Part shown: piece after piece, positions 8,765 to 16,847 of the stretch
Numbering within the stretch: the stretch's first letter is position 1
Layout: every line of letters begins with the position of its first letter
Origin: Cuniculiplasma sp052315315
Lineage (GTDB): Archaea > Thermoplasmatota > Thermoplasmata > Thermoplasmatales > Thermoplasmataceae
Direction: 5' to 3'
Length of the DNA stretch: 22,959 nucleotides
Assembly: GCA_052315315.1 (NCBI GenBank)
Contig: JBLSDE010000026.1
Coordinates: 1 to 22,959 of the forward strand
Made by a program: the position numbers and the translations under genes
The notes under the pieces: generated by a model
Databases searched by the model: none
What the model saw: only the letters and a program-made list of their open reading frames with translations
What the model was told of the DNA's origin: nothing

Positions 8765-10120
8765 TTAATATTTTTCTATATTTTCTAACTGCTTTCCTAT
8801 CATTTCATCAGCTAATTCTATAAACTGTCTCTCGGTCCCCCTAGGTATACTACCACCAGCAGCAATATCATGGCCGCCACCACTGCCACCCACTTTAGCT
8901 GTACATTCCTTCATGACTACAGACAGGTTAAGTCCTTTCTCCACCATTTTTCTTGTTCCTCTTGAAGAAATTAATGTAAAATTATCTCCTGCATTGAAAC
9001 CTATTATGGGTCTCGTTTGATCTGCCAGGTATAACATCAGTATACCTGATATGGCCCCAGCCATTTCCGATCCCGGAGCATAAAAAAATTGTAAATTCTT
9101 CTCGGTTTCAAGAGATTTATAAGAGCGCATCACATAGTCTATCAATCTTGTCTGGTAAATCTTCTTATTTTCGATTAGGGAATTTTTAAGTGATGTATTA
9201 CCTAAAAAGTATTCCACTGGAATTGCATTTTCTCCATTCTTTCCGTTTGCATCTATCAAAATGGACAATTCGTTGGAACTGAATCCGTTCTCAAAAAAAT
9301 ATTCTTCATTTTCTAGATAGGACATAGCTTCGCTTTGGCAACCTTGTGCAGCCAGCTTATATGCCAGATAAAGGCCAAGTTTCCGTTGTTCTTCGCCCGT
9401 TAGTTCTTCGACCTTTTTTTTACCATCTATTCTCAATTCGTTAAGAAGATTGCCCACTGCGTTATTCGATCCAGACAGATCTTTAAAAAAGGGGTCAAGT
9501 GAAAACACGATCGAATCAGTAATATTTTCCCCGTGAAGATTAAGTCCTCTCTTCTTTTCTATACCTTTTCCATAAGCTTCAATCAGAGTCTTGTTGACTC
9601 CTCTGAATCCCCCCATATCCTGCTTGTCAGATATGCAGCCTGATATCATGAATGGCAAAAGATTTGCATTGCTTTCATCTATGAAGACTGAGAAAATAAA
9701 GGCCATGGTGGCGCCACATGCCTCTCTGGTTCCGTCAATCCCATAATCTCTTGCATTTATGTTAATTGCCCAATCTGGTGACACTGAATAAAAGTGATGA
9801 TCAAGCACCAGCACATTTTTAGTCTCTTCTGGAAGAAATCTTAGTTGATCTGAACCACAATCTACAAATATTGTCGGTAATGAGCTTTCTTCTAAATATC
9901 TTTTAGAGAAACCATCCTGTGATAATTCCTTAATAAACCCAAGATGAAATTTTTTATTATATCTCTTCATCAAATTTGTTAAAATAATTGCAGAACTGGT
10001 CCCATCCCCATCGTAATGAGCCAATATGCGAAAATAATCGAAGGATTTGAAAAAATTGGCACCCTTATTTAGTATATTTATAAAATCTGAGTTGAGGATT
10101 CCCTCAAGATGCGACTTCAT
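8765..10120 (-). CDS. recJ: DHH-family single-strand exonuclease, archaeal RecJ/GAN-like
   Basis: This 451-aa soluble phosphoesterase has the DHH core: motif I H35-D37-D39 (AHYDGDG), motif II D87 (VDCGSD), motif III D107-H108-H109 (VLDHHF) and motif IV D165 (GCISDKQD). The DHHA1 end carries GGSGGGHDIAAGG at 411-423, the substrate-binding glycine/histidine loop. All metal ligands look present, so it should be an active 5'-3' or 3'-5' single-strand nuclease. In Euryarchaeota such proteins include GAN, the Cdc45-like partner of GINS in the replicative helicase, and repair-type RecJ paralogues. Sequence alone does not tell which this is. The start overlaps the rps15 stop by 4 nt, and rps15-recJ is a recurrent archaeal gene pair. 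Confidence 0.93.
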   Translation of the reverse strand: MKSHLEGILNSDFINILNKGANFFKSFDYFRILAHYDGDGTSSAIILTNLMKRYNKKFHLGFIKELSQDGFSKRYLEESSLPTIFVDCGSDQLRFLPEETKNVLVLDHHFYSVSPDWAININARDYGIDGTREACGATMAFIFSVFIDESNANLLPFMISGCISDKQDMGGFRGVNKTLIEAYGKGIEKKRGLNLHGENITDSIVFSLDPFFKDLSGSNNAVGNLLNELRIDGKKKVEELTGEEQRKLGLYLAYKLAAQGCQSEAMSYLENEEYFFENGFSSNELSILIDANGKNGENAIPVEYFLGNTSLKNSLIENKKIYQTRLIDYVMRSYKSLETEKNLQFFYAPGSEMAGAISGILMLYLADQTRPIIGFNAGDNFTLISSRGTRKMVEKGLNLSVVMKECTAKVGGSGGGHDIAAGGSIPRGTERQFIELADEMIGKQLENIEKY

Positions 10121-10554
10121 AATACTTTATTTAATTCCCATTCCTTTGAAAGATACCCGTTTTCCTTATAGTATCTTACAAGTCTCAGCATCTTGGACAT
10201 AAGAAGATTTCTCTTTCTTCCGTTATTCAAATCGTTTTTGTTTAATTCCATATGCTTTGAAACCCTTTTGTACTTTGTAATAAGAGCCATTAGGTCTTCT
10301 GGAACATCGGGACTCATATTGTTTTCAGATAATACGTCTCCAATTTTTTTATGGTTTATATATCTGAGTTTTGGTATTCCGTAAGAATCTCTTAATCTTA
10401 TGCCTATTTGAGAAGCAGTAAGCCCTTCTTTTCTTAACTGAATAACTAAATCTTCAATCTCCTTCGGAGTCTGTTGGACCCAATCATGCCCTACTCCGTA
10501 ATATGAATTCCTTGATCCTGATTTTCCTCTCTTCCTTGTATGCATTCGCGCCAT
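10117..10554 (-). CDS. rps15: 30S ribosomal protein uS15 (S15P), archaeal/eukaryotic type
   Basis: At 145 aa it has the archaeal/eukaryal length rather than the bacterial about 89 aa. The N-terminus MARMHTRKRGKSGS is followed by the S13/S15 N-terminal domain (PKEIEDLVIQLRKEGLTASQ, then RLRDSYGIPKLR) and the S15 helical hairpin (LNNGRKRNLLMSKMLRLVRY). It binds the central domain of 16S rRNA. It is the first gene of a minus-strand operon and is followed with a 4-nt ATGA overlap by recJ. A TATA-like element just upstream predicts a very short leader. Confidence 0.97.
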   Translation of the reverse strand: MARMHTRKRGKSGSRNSYYGVGHDWVQQTPKEIEDLVIQLRKEGLTASQIGIRLRDSYGIPKLRYINHKKIGDVLSENNMSPDVPEDLMALITKYKRVSKHMELNKNDLNNGRKRNLLMSKMLRLVRYYKENGYLSKEWELNKVL

Positions 10555-10568
10555 GTAGAATCACGTTT

Positions 10569-10592
10569 TAAACCTAATTGATGTCAGGTTTA
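10569..10592. repeat. Inverted repeat in the divergent rps15/gamma-CA promoter region
   Basis: TAAACCT (10569-10575) and AGGTTTA (10586-10592) are exact 7-bp arms 10 nt apart. The right arm overlaps the TATA element of rps15. It could be an operator for the ribosomal operon or a chance repeat in AT-rich DNA. Confidence 0.3.
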
Positions 10593-10597
10593 TTAAT
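10587..10597 (-). promoter_or_regulatory. TATA-like element of the rps15-recJ operon
   Basis: On the minus strand this reads ATTAATAAACC, 33-43 nt before the rps15 ATG. That places transcription start about 10 nt upstream of the codon, with no Shine-Dalgarno in between. Confidence 0.4.
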
Positions 10598-10619
10598 CTT
10601 ACACCATCAATGAGGAAAA

Positions 10620-10632
10620 CTTATTATTTTTA
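10620..10632 (+). promoter_or_regulatory. TATA-like element of the gamma-carbonic-anhydrase-like gene
   Basis: CTTATTATTTTTA is centred about 31 nt before the ATG at 10657, which predicts a leader of about 5 nt. No Shine-Dalgarno sequence is seen. Confidence 0.4.
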
Positions 10633-10656
10633 CAGTACTCAATTATGTGATTTTAA

Positions 10657-11145
10657 ATGGGAAATGACAAAATAAAGATAGGAAAAGATTCATTCATTTC
10701 GGATAGGAGTTCAATTAGAGGAGAGGTAGAAATAGGCGATAGAACAAGTATATTCGACTTTGTTTCTATTAGGGCAGATCTAGACAGAATTGTGATAGGA
10801 GATGACAGCAATATTCAAGATAATAGCACTTTACATGTGGATCCCGGATTTCCAATAATTATTGGAAATGAAGTCTCCATCGGGCACAATGCAGTTATCC
10901 ACGGTTGCACTATTGAGGATAAATGCCTTATAGGTATGGGTTCGATTATAATGAACGGTGCAATAATTGGATCAGGAACAGTAATAGGTGCTGGAACTCT
11001 TATTCTGGAAAATCAGAAGATACCCGAAAACAGTCTTGTTGTGGGAGTTCCGGGTCGAATTATAAAAAATTCTTCAATTTATAGGGAAATGGCAGTTCAG
11101 AATGCTAAGGCTTACGGAGAACTTAGGAAAAAATACATCAAATGA
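10657..11145 (+). CDS. Gamma-carbonic-anhydrase-like left-handed beta-helix protein
   Basis: This 162-aa soluble protein is built of hexapeptide [LIV]-G-x4 repeats (IGKDSF, IGDRTS, IGDDSN, IGNEVS, IGSGTV), the trimeric left-handed beta-helix fold. Three histidines match the zinc site of the gamma class: H60 (STLHVD), H77 (IGHNAV) and H82 (IHGC). The 77/82 spacing equals that of H117/H122 in the Methanosarcina enzyme Cam. As in the CamH/YrdA/PaaY-type branch, the acidic loop of Cam is missing and the C-terminal helix is short. It may therefore hydrate CO2, or be a metal-binding homologue with another activity. It has its own promoter, and the next gene also has one, so it is probably monocistronic. 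Confidence 0.9.
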   Translation: MGNDKIKIGKDSFISDRSSIRGEVEIGDRTSIFDFVSIRADLDRIVIGDDSNIQDNSTLHVDPGFPIIIGNEVSIGHNAVIHGCTIEDKCLIGMGSIIMNGAIIGSGTVIGAGTLILENQKIPENSLVVGVPGRIIKNSSIYREMAVQNAKAYGELRKKYIK

Positions 11146-11167
11146 AATATAAATATCGGAATCGCAA

Positions 11168-11177
11168 ACTTATATAT
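11168..11177 (+). promoter_or_regulatory. TATA box of the TPR-S2P operon
   Basis: CTTATATATT is centred about 26 nt before the ATG at 11199, so the transcript should start at or next to the start codon (leaderless). Confidence 0.6.
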
Positions 11178-11198
11178 TGATTTCTCAATCATATTATT

Positions 11199-14100
11199 AT
11201 GCCTGCCTCAAACTCCAAAGAAATGAAAGGGAAAGTAGAACACTTGATAGAAGAGTATTTTCTGAATAGGGATATAGGCAGGAAGACTGAAATATTAAAT
11301 ACAATTCTTGAAATTTTGGACAATATAGAGGGGAAGTCCTTATTCAGAAATGATTCTGAATTTAGCGGTAAGATAGACGCTTTAGCCAAGGATCTCTGGA
11401 AATTAAGTAACCAAGGAGACCTGGAAATATGGGGACGTTTGTATAATTTAAATCCAGATAACCCAAACTTTCAATTATTTTACACTGCCTCCCTTGTAAA
11501 CTCAAAGAATCTAGAAGAAATTAAAAATTTCCTGAGGAGTGAGGGTATAATATCAGAAATTCCTAAAATAATAGATCAGATAGAACTGATGGCTAAACTT
11601 ACTGACTTATGGGATTTTGCAACTCTCTTTCTTTCCAGGAATGGAATTTATCGGGACTTGATTTATCAGAAATATTCAGAAAGACCCACGCCTGTATTAA
11701 CAAAAATCATTCTGGAAAACTTACGCAAAAAGGGAAAAGATATGTATATAGAGGACTTCATGGCAGTTCTTTCCAGTCTAAATCCGGATGATCTAGAATC
11801 TACAATCATGTATATGGAAGCCCTTCTAAGAAATCAGAAAATCTCAGTCCTTAAAATTCATCTCCTTTCGCTGGATCTGGAAAAAATAAAAGACGAAGGC
11901 ATTCTTTCAAGACTTTTGCCGTTTTACTATGAAGCCGGTCTGTATGATCATGTATTGAACATTTCCTCACGCATTCTTTCAGTCGAAGGGCGAAATCAGA
12001 TTGCCATAGAATTACGGATGAAATCTTTTAGCAAAATTGGGAAAGATGAAGAGGTCATAAAAATTTTTGGAGATCATTTGGATATTATAGAAAAGGATCA
12101 ACCAAATCTTGAGGTGTTTTTCAATTCTGCATATAATATAAATGCATATGCCCTTCCATTGCAGGTCATCGAAAGCTTAGACGAAAAAACAAGGGATAAT
12201 CTTCCAATTAGAATATGGGAAATAAAATTTCTTCTTCTTTCAGGAAATAGAGAAAAGGCAGAGAAAATTGCCCAGAAGATATCACTGGATAATATTTCCG
12301 ACCCGGAGATTCTTAAGATAAGGGTACTTCTCAGAAGAGATGATGATAAGAGTGGAGATTTCATAAGGACCGGAAAGAAATACATAGAAGCAAATCCTCA
12401 CGATGTTAAATTTGTAAAGGATTTCATTAGAAGGGCATTAGACTCTGGATATTATAGTGAAATAATAAGTCTGTTAGATACGAATCCAAGTCTAAAAAAA
12501 GACAGAGATATCGAGAATGTTCACATCATTTCATTCCTAAAAACCAGTCAGGTCGAGTTGGGAGCAAGGGAGTTGAAAGTATTGGGAATTGAAAATATGG
12601 GATACGAAACATTCTCATCCTTTCTAAAAGCATGTAGGAATGAGAAATCTTTCAACTCATTGTCAATGGAATTGAGTTCTGGCGATCAAAATGCAAAATC
12701 CTTGTATAAGATAATAAAGGGAATTCTTTTCAATAATACCTTGGAAATGCAGGACTTCAACGCTATTCGAAATCTATTGGATAGTGACATTGTGGGTGTT
12801 TTGTCTTTAATTTACATGACTAATTCACCCATAAAATATAATGCAACCTCTGATAAGGAGAAGAAAACTCAAAAAATTTTAACCGGTGACTTGGATGAGG
12901 ATCTGCCTGAATTTCTATATCCTGCAGTCATGTTAAATATTTTTAATCATAATTTAGCAAAGGCTAATTCAATTATTTCAAAATACGAAGGAACCGACGA
13001 TCCATTCATTTATTATTTTAAGAGCATTATTTCGGATCTTGAAAGCAATAGGAGGGAATCCAAGAAGTATATAGAGATGGCAAAGAATATATTCAATTCA
13101 AACCTAATTATGGCTCAATATCTCAAATTGTTTCAGTCCACTATGGAAATGGAAGATATAGTAAAAATTCTTGAAGATGTTAGCAAGAATGGTGGAATAG
13201 GATTAATTGATTTTGATCAGATAAGTGATCGAATCATTAATTCTAAGGATACAGTAAGAAGCAACATAATTGATATGATCGAATATAGCCCGGTAAAGTC
13301 AATTTCCAGCTTGAGGTTGCTGAGGGATTTATCTGAGTTCAATGGAAAACAAGAGGAGTCATTGGAATTCGATAGGAAGATTTTTGAGAATCCGTCAAGA
13401 AATAGTGAAGATGTCAAAAAATATGCAATAAGGCTGAAGTCTATGAATAAAACCGGCGAAATGGTAGATCTAGTCTCAAAGGTACATGATGAGCCTTTGC
13501 CCTGTGAAAATTATGCCATATTTGGGGACTTCTTCCTTTCGGTGTCAGATTTCTCATCCTCCATTTATTATTATGAAAAGGCTCTGGCATCTGGATCTGA
13601 TATTGAACGGTGTAAGGGAATAATCGACGCCTTGATAAAGGAGAAGAGATTCGATGAAGCCCTAAAATATACGAAGAGCCTGAAAATTCCAACACCCTAT
13701 GAGGCCAAAGTTTACTCGGAATCTAATAAACCAGAGGAATTATTAAAAATCATTAAAAAATTGGATCTTAGAAGGGAATCAGACATCAAGGGGTATGAAA
13801 TTGTACTGGATGACTACTGGAATAATCGGTATATTAGAAAAGCCCTCATGGAAAAATTTTTTCAGTATCCCTTAGAAAAATTATCCATAAGGATTGCAGG
13901 ATTGCTATTAGAGGAAAAGAGTATAGACGAAGCCCTGGGAGTGCTAAGACGATCCATAAAAGAAAAAGAACAAACAGGGGAAGCCCTTGCATATATTATT
14001 GACCTTCTTTGTGAGTATGGCAAATTCGAGGAGGCGATCGAATATGCAGTGAAATATCTTAAATCACGAGAATTAACAGAAAGAAAGAAGAAGATATTTC

Positions 14101-14840
14101 TAACAATTTCTCAAAATCTCGTCAAGTATGGTTACAATTCTGAAGTGGTTAAATTCTATCACGAATTTCCAAGTCTTCTCGACTCAGATTCCTGCATTCC
14201 TGTAATAAAAGCCCTGATAAAGGAGGAATATTTCGATTCAGCAGAGAAAATTTTATCTAAGTTTCAGGGGCAGTTTAAAAATAAGGAAACATTTGATGAG
14301 CTATGGAGTCTCTTGAAGAAAAATTGGGATTTTAGTGAGATAATCTATTACGCAGGTGAATATCTTAAGGCTTGCTTCAAGAAAGGAAGATTATTAGATA
14401 AAAGGGAAGCAGTGGCTATCGGCGGAGTTCCTGTTTCAAATGTAGAAGATGTTTTCGAGTTTATCAATTCAAGAACAAACCTAAAATTATTTAATCAGGA
14501 ATATCTTGAAGAGGAATCCAAAAATACCATATTGCTAATGTATAAGAAGCTCAAGATTGAAAGAATAGAAAACATCTCATTAGCAGACATATTCTACATA
14601 ACGTCCTTTAAGGATCTTAAGAGGGCAAAGGCAATATACGATTATATTCAGGCCGAACGAAGTCAGAATCATCCTCTATATGTTGAGAAAAATTCACAAT
14701 TGCTCAATATGGCAAACATCTGTATAAGGGAAAATATTCCTATGAATCCAATAACTTATAGTTTAAGATTTAATATAGGAATAAGAAAGGCCATGGAACT
14801 GAGTGCTTTTCTAAGTAACATAGACAGAGTGAATAACTAA
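11199..14840 (+). CDS. Large TPR-like alpha-solenoid protein
   Basis: This 1213-aa cytoplasmic protein has no signal peptide, no membrane helix and no catalytic motif I can recognise. It is almost entirely helical, with degenerate tetratricopeptide-type helix pairs. The clearest are around residues 772-830 (GDFFLSVSDFSSSIYYYEKA, then KRFDEALKYTKSL) and 900-960 (KSIDEALGVLRRSI, then GKFEEAIEYAVKYL). Earlier regions (for example YYEAGLYDHVLNISSRIL near 245-265) look alike but more diverged. The C-terminal about 120 residues break the pattern. Such solenoids normally act as protein scaffolds. The stop TAA shares its last base with the ATG of the site-2-protease gene, so the two are almost certainly co-translated. 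The function is unknown; an adaptor or regulator of the protease is inference. Confidence 0.85.
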   Translation: MPASNSKEMKGKVEHLIEEYFLNRDIGRKTEILNTILEILDNIEGKSLFRNDSEFSGKIDALAKDLWKLSNQGDLEIWGRLYNLNPDNPNFQLFYTASLVNSKNLEEIKNFLRSEGIISEIPKIIDQIELMAKLTDLWDFATLFLSRNGIYRDLIYQKYSERPTPVLTKIILENLRKKGKDMYIEDFMAVLSSLNPDDLESTIMYMEALLRNQKISVLKIHLLSLDLEKIKDEGILSRLLPFYYEAGLYDHVLNISSRILSVEGRNQIAIELRMKSFSKIGKDEEVIKIFGDHLDIIEKDQPNLEVFFNSAYNINAYALPLQVIESLDEKTRDNLPIRIWEIKFLLLSGNREKAEKIAQKISLDNISDPEILKIRVLLRRDDDKSGDFIRTGKKYIEANPHDVKFVKDFIRRALDSGYYSEIISLLDTNPSLKKDRDIENVHIISFLKTSQVELGARELKVLGIENMGYETFSSFLKACRNEKSFNSLSMELSSGDQNAKSLYKIIKGILFNNTLEMQDFNAIRNLLDSDIVGVLSLIYMTNSPIKYNATSDKEKKTQKILTGDLDEDLPEFLYPAVMLNIFNHNLAKANSIISKYEGTDDPFIYYFKSIISDLESNRRESKKYIEMAKNIFNSNLIMAQYLKLFQSTMEMEDIVKILEDVSKNGGIGLIDFDQISDRIINSKDTVRSNIIDMIEYSPVKSISSLRLLRDLSEFNGKQEESLEFDRKIFENPSRNSEDVKKYAIRLKSMNKTGEMVDLVSKVHDEPLPCENYAIFGDFFLSVSDFSSSIYYYEKALASGSDIERCKGIIDALIKEKRFDEALKYTKSLKIPTPYEAKVYSESNKPEELLKIIKKLDLRRESDIKGYEIVLDDYWNNRYIRKALMEKFFQYPLEKLSIRIAGLLLEEKSIDEALGVLRRSIKEKEQTGEALAYIIDLLCEYGKFEEAIEYAVKYLKSRELTERKKKIFLTISQNLVKYGYNSEVVKFYHEFPSLLDSDSCIPVIKALIKEEYFDSAEKILSKFQGQFKNKETFDELWSLLKKNWDFSEIIYYAGEYLKACFKKGRLLDKREAVAIGGVPVSNVEDVFEFINSRTNLKLFNQEYLEEESKNTILLMYKKLKIERIENISLADIFYITSFKDLKRAKAIYDYIQAERSQNHPLYVEKNSQLLNMANICIRENIPMNPITYSLRFNIGIRKAMELSAFLSNIDRVNN

Positions 14841-15454
14841 TGGAACAGATACTTAATTTTGGAAATTCTAGAAGACGAAGTGAAGCCGAGGATTTCTTGG
14901 TAGCCAGTTTAGGAATAGGTCTTGCTTTCTCCATAGCTTTTTCGAGATTTCAAAGTGTTTCCGAACTGGAATTTTTGGAAATATTCCTTCCCACTGGGAT
15001 GACTGCTGGGATCTCAGGATTTGCTCTTCACGAATTTGCCCATAGGGAAATGGCCATAAGATACGGTTATAATGCAAGATTCAGGATGTGGCCACTTGGG
15101 ATAATGATTGCTTTGTTAACTTCTATTTTTGGTTTCATCCTTGCACTTCCAGGAGCTACTGAGGTTTATAACGTTTATGACAAAAACATCTATGGGAAAA
15201 TTTCAGCCGCAGGTCCCGTAAGCAATATTATTGTCGGTCTTATTCTTATAACCTTGAGTTTCTTCACTGGCGGTATAATTAATTTTGTAACATCAATATC
15301 TGGGGCAATAAATTTTTTCCTTGCATTTTTCAATCTGCTTCCAATACCGCCCTTGGATGGTTATAAAGTTCTTTCATGGGATTTCACTTCGTATGCCCTA
15401 TTATTTGGGTTTTCTCTGGTTCTTTTGGTCGCTTTTGGGAGAGGTTTTTTCTAA
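14840..15454 (+). CDS. Site-2 protease (M50) family intramembrane metalloprotease
   Basis: This 204-aa membrane protein has about six hydrophobic helices. H64-E-F-A-H68 is the HExxH zinc motif, and N165-LLPIPPLDG174 is the conserved NxxPxPxLDG motif, with D173 as the third zinc ligand. Together they define S2P/RseP/SpoIVFB-type proteases that cut transmembrane helices. It is the minimal archaeal form: no PDZ domain and no CBS domain. It overlaps the upstream solenoid gene by one base (TAATG) with only a weak GAGTGA before it, so translation probably depends on termination of that gene. The substrates are unknown; the family often releases membrane-tethered regulators. Confidence 0.92.
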   Translation: MEQILNFGNSRRRSEAEDFLVASLGIGLAFSIAFSRFQSVSELEFLEIFLPTGMTAGISGFALHEFAHREMAIRYGYNARFRMWPLGIMIALLTSIFGFILALPGATEVYNVYDKNIYGKISAAGPVSNIIVGLILITLSFFTGGIINFVTSISGAINFFLAFFNLLPIPPLDGYKVLSWDFTSYALLFGFSLVLLVAFGRGFF

Positions 15455-15466
15455 ATTCAATTTTTC

Positions 15467-15475
15467 ATTTAAAAT
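15467..15475 (+). promoter_or_regulatory. TATA-like element of mbf1
   Basis: ATTTAAAAT lies about 50 nt before the mbf1 ATG. The expected start site near 15497 leaves a leader of about 25 nt, long enough to hold the Shine-Dalgarno site seen there. Confidence 0.4.
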
Positions 15476-15507
15476 AAAAGGTTAGATATGTCTGTTTTCA
15501 ATTAAGT

Positions 15508-15516
15508 AAGGTGGTG
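15508..15516 (+). promoter_or_regulatory. Shine-Dalgarno site of mbf1
   Basis: AAGGTGGTG stands 5 nt before the ATG and matches the archaeal anti-SD (complement of AGGAGGTGAT) over AGGTG. It fixes the start and sets this gene apart from its leaderless neighbours. Confidence 0.65.
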
Positions 15517-15521
15517 TAATT

Positions 15522-15956
15522 ATGGAATGCGAAATGTGTGGCTCAAAGGTGGATAAATTAAGGAAGATAAAGGTTGATGGAGCTATACTCTCAGTGTGCC
15601 AGAAATGTGAAAGATTTGGTACACCAGTTGAAAGTTTGAGAGTATACGAAGATCCTCTACCAAAGAACCAAATGAGCACAAATGTACAGGTGAAGCCCGT
15701 AATTATTAACAGAAAGGTAAATCGAAAAAAGGGTATAGACAAGGATATCGAATCACTGGAAATAGTACCAGATTATGCCGAAATTATTAGGCTTGCAAGA
15801 GAAAAGACCGGCATGAGTCAAGACGAAATGGCCGATAAATTGCGGGAAAAGAGGACTGTAATATCTGCTATTGAAAGGGGAGGAATAAAGCCAGATATTA
15901 AGACAGCCAGAAAAATAGAGAACCTTCTGAAGATAAAAATATTGGAAGAGTTCTAA
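15522..15956 (+). CDS. mbf1: Multiprotein bridging factor 1 (MBF1), archaeal
   Basis: This 144-aa regulator has the two-part layout of archaeal MBF1. The N-terminal zinc ribbon has C3-x2-C6 and C26-x2-C29. A basic linker follows (RKVNRKKGIDKDIES), and then a Cro/C1-type helix-turn-helix (about 83-143) with EMADKLREKRTVISAIERGG as the turn and recognition helix. Eukaryotic MBF1 bridges activators to TBP; archaeal forms lack that bridging ability and have been linked to ribosomes and to transcription. It has its own promoter, leader and strong Shine-Dalgarno, and a T-rich terminator candidate follows. Confidence 0.95.
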   Translation: MECEMCGSKVDKLRKIKVDGAILSVCQKCERFGTPVESLRVYEDPLPKNQMSTNVQVKPVIINRKVNRKKGIDKDIESLEIVPDYAEIIRLAREKTGMSQDEMADKLREKRTVISAIERGGIKPDIKTARKIENLLKIKILEEF

Positions 15957-15961
15957 AGAAA

Positions 15962-15974
15962 TTTTATATTTTTT
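15962..15974 (+). terminator. Candidate T-rich archaeal terminator after mbf1
   Basis: TTTTATATTTTTT starts 6 nt past the mbf1 stop. T-runs without a hairpin are the usual archaeal termination signal. It separates mbf1 from the oxidase operon. Confidence 0.4.
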
Positions 15975-16094
15975 ATAATCTATCCGATAGTGTCATGTGT
16001 ATCAATAATTAAGAAAATTCACGTATAATGATTTTCAATTAATTTTCTAAATAATTTGGAAAACACATTATAAATTGAATTACTACCAAAAAAC

Positions 16095-16104
16095 TATTAA
16101 TAAA
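16095..16104 (+). promoter_or_regulatory. TATA box of the terminal oxidase operon
   Basis: TATTAATAAA is centred about 24 nt before the ATG at 16123, so transcription would start at that codon (leaderless). This supports 16123 over the upstream TTG at 16075. A second AT-rich element (ATTATAAAT, 16067-16075) could serve as an alternative. Confidence 0.45.
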
Positions 16105-16122
16105 ATTTCAATATTACCAGCT

Positions 16123-16371
16123 ATGAACCATAATGCTATGGTGATAGCGACGTTCTTTGCAATATCCGTTGTTGCGGGTATTGTGAGTGATATTTTGCTC
16201 ACAATTTTCCTGAGGGCTTATGAAGCTACCACACAGGGACAACTCGAAGCTACTTACGGTTCTCCTGTTTATGCTGCAGGAATAGCCAGTGGTATGTTCA
16301 CAATACTTCTACTATTTTACCCTGTGTTTAAAAAAGGTGATAGAAGTCATGAGTGGGAGGATTTCAGATGA
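16123..16371 (+). CDS. Small two-helix membrane protein, first gene of the oxidase operon
   Basis: With the ATG at 16123 it has 82 aa. One helix lies at about 6-31 (MVIATFFAISVVAGIVSDIL) and a second at about 48-68 (VYAAGIASGMFTILLLFYPV), and it ends in a charged tail (KKGDRSHEWEDFR). No known oxidase subunit motif is visible. Its position directly before subunit II, with an ATGA overlap, suggests a small accessory or assembly subunit of the oxidase. The frame can be extended to a TTG at 16075 (98 aa), but that start would lie upstream of the better TATA box. An internal ATG at 16138 is also possible. Confidence 0.7.
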   Translation: MNHNAMVIATFFAISVVAGIVSDILLTIFLRAYEATTQGQLEATYGSPVYAAGIASGMFTILLLFYPVFKKGDRSHEWEDFR

Positions 16372-16847
16372 ATTCTAAGGCAAAAATTGAGGCTTTGTGG
16401 ATAATCGGTGTGCTTGTCGTGTTGGTTGTCGCGGCGGGTATTAACATATACACAACAGAATCCCCTAATTTCACAATTGCAACCAAGGAGTCAGCCAGCA
16501 ACCCGATTCCAAGCAATACAACTGTAGTTTATGTTCAGGGTGTTCAGTGGGCATGGTTGTTCACTACCTACAACCAGACCGGAAAGCATACCACTACTGA
16601 TGGTGTGACATTGGTTGTAAATCACACATACACGTTTGTAGTGACATCGATAAAAGGATCACATCAATTCGCAGTCATTCATGACCTGTATATACCTCAA
16701 TTTGATGTGCAGGTATATGCTGTTCCCGGGCAAAATAACACAGTAACCTTTACGCCAATACACACGGGTACATTTATAATGGAGTGTGTTGAATATTGTG
16801 GTTATTTGCATTATGAGATGAGGGGATACTTAACGGTGGTGGCCTGA
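16368..16847 (+). CDS. coxB: Cytochrome c oxidase subunit II (CuA subunit)
   Basis: This 159-aa protein has one N-terminal helix (about 7-28) that anchors an external cupredoxin domain. The complete binuclear CuA site is present: H99 (GSHQFAVI), then C140-x3-C144-x3-H148-x2-M151 (CVEYCGYLHYEM). The YAVPGQ segment is the usual conserved turn between them. It takes electrons from a soluble or tethered donor, most likely the cupredoxin two genes downstream, and passes them to subunit I. The short, single-helix form is like subunit II of B-family oxidases. The chosen ATG overlaps the preceding TGA and has GGGAGG 7 nt upstream. The GTG at 16353 in the same frame lies before that Shine-Dalgarno and is less likely. 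Confidence 0.95.
   Translation: MNSKAKIEALWIIGVLVVLVVAAGINIYTTESPNFTIATKESASNPIPSNTTVVYVQGVQWAWLFTTYNQTGKHTTTDGVTLVVNHTYTFVVTSIKGSHQFAVIHDLYIPQFDVQVYAVPGQNNTVTFTPIHTGTFIMECVEYCGYLHYEMRGYLTVVA

Noticed and set aside
16075..16122. Upstream TTG start giving a 98-aa form of the first oxidase-operon protein
   Set aside because: The extra 16 residues are polar and AT-driven, and the best TATA box (16095-16104) lies inside them. The ATG at 16123 fits leaderless transcription.
16353..16367. GTG start giving a 164-aa subunit II
   Set aside because: The GTG lies just before the GGGAGG that serves the ATG at 16368. The five added residues are merely the translated Shine-Dalgarno region.
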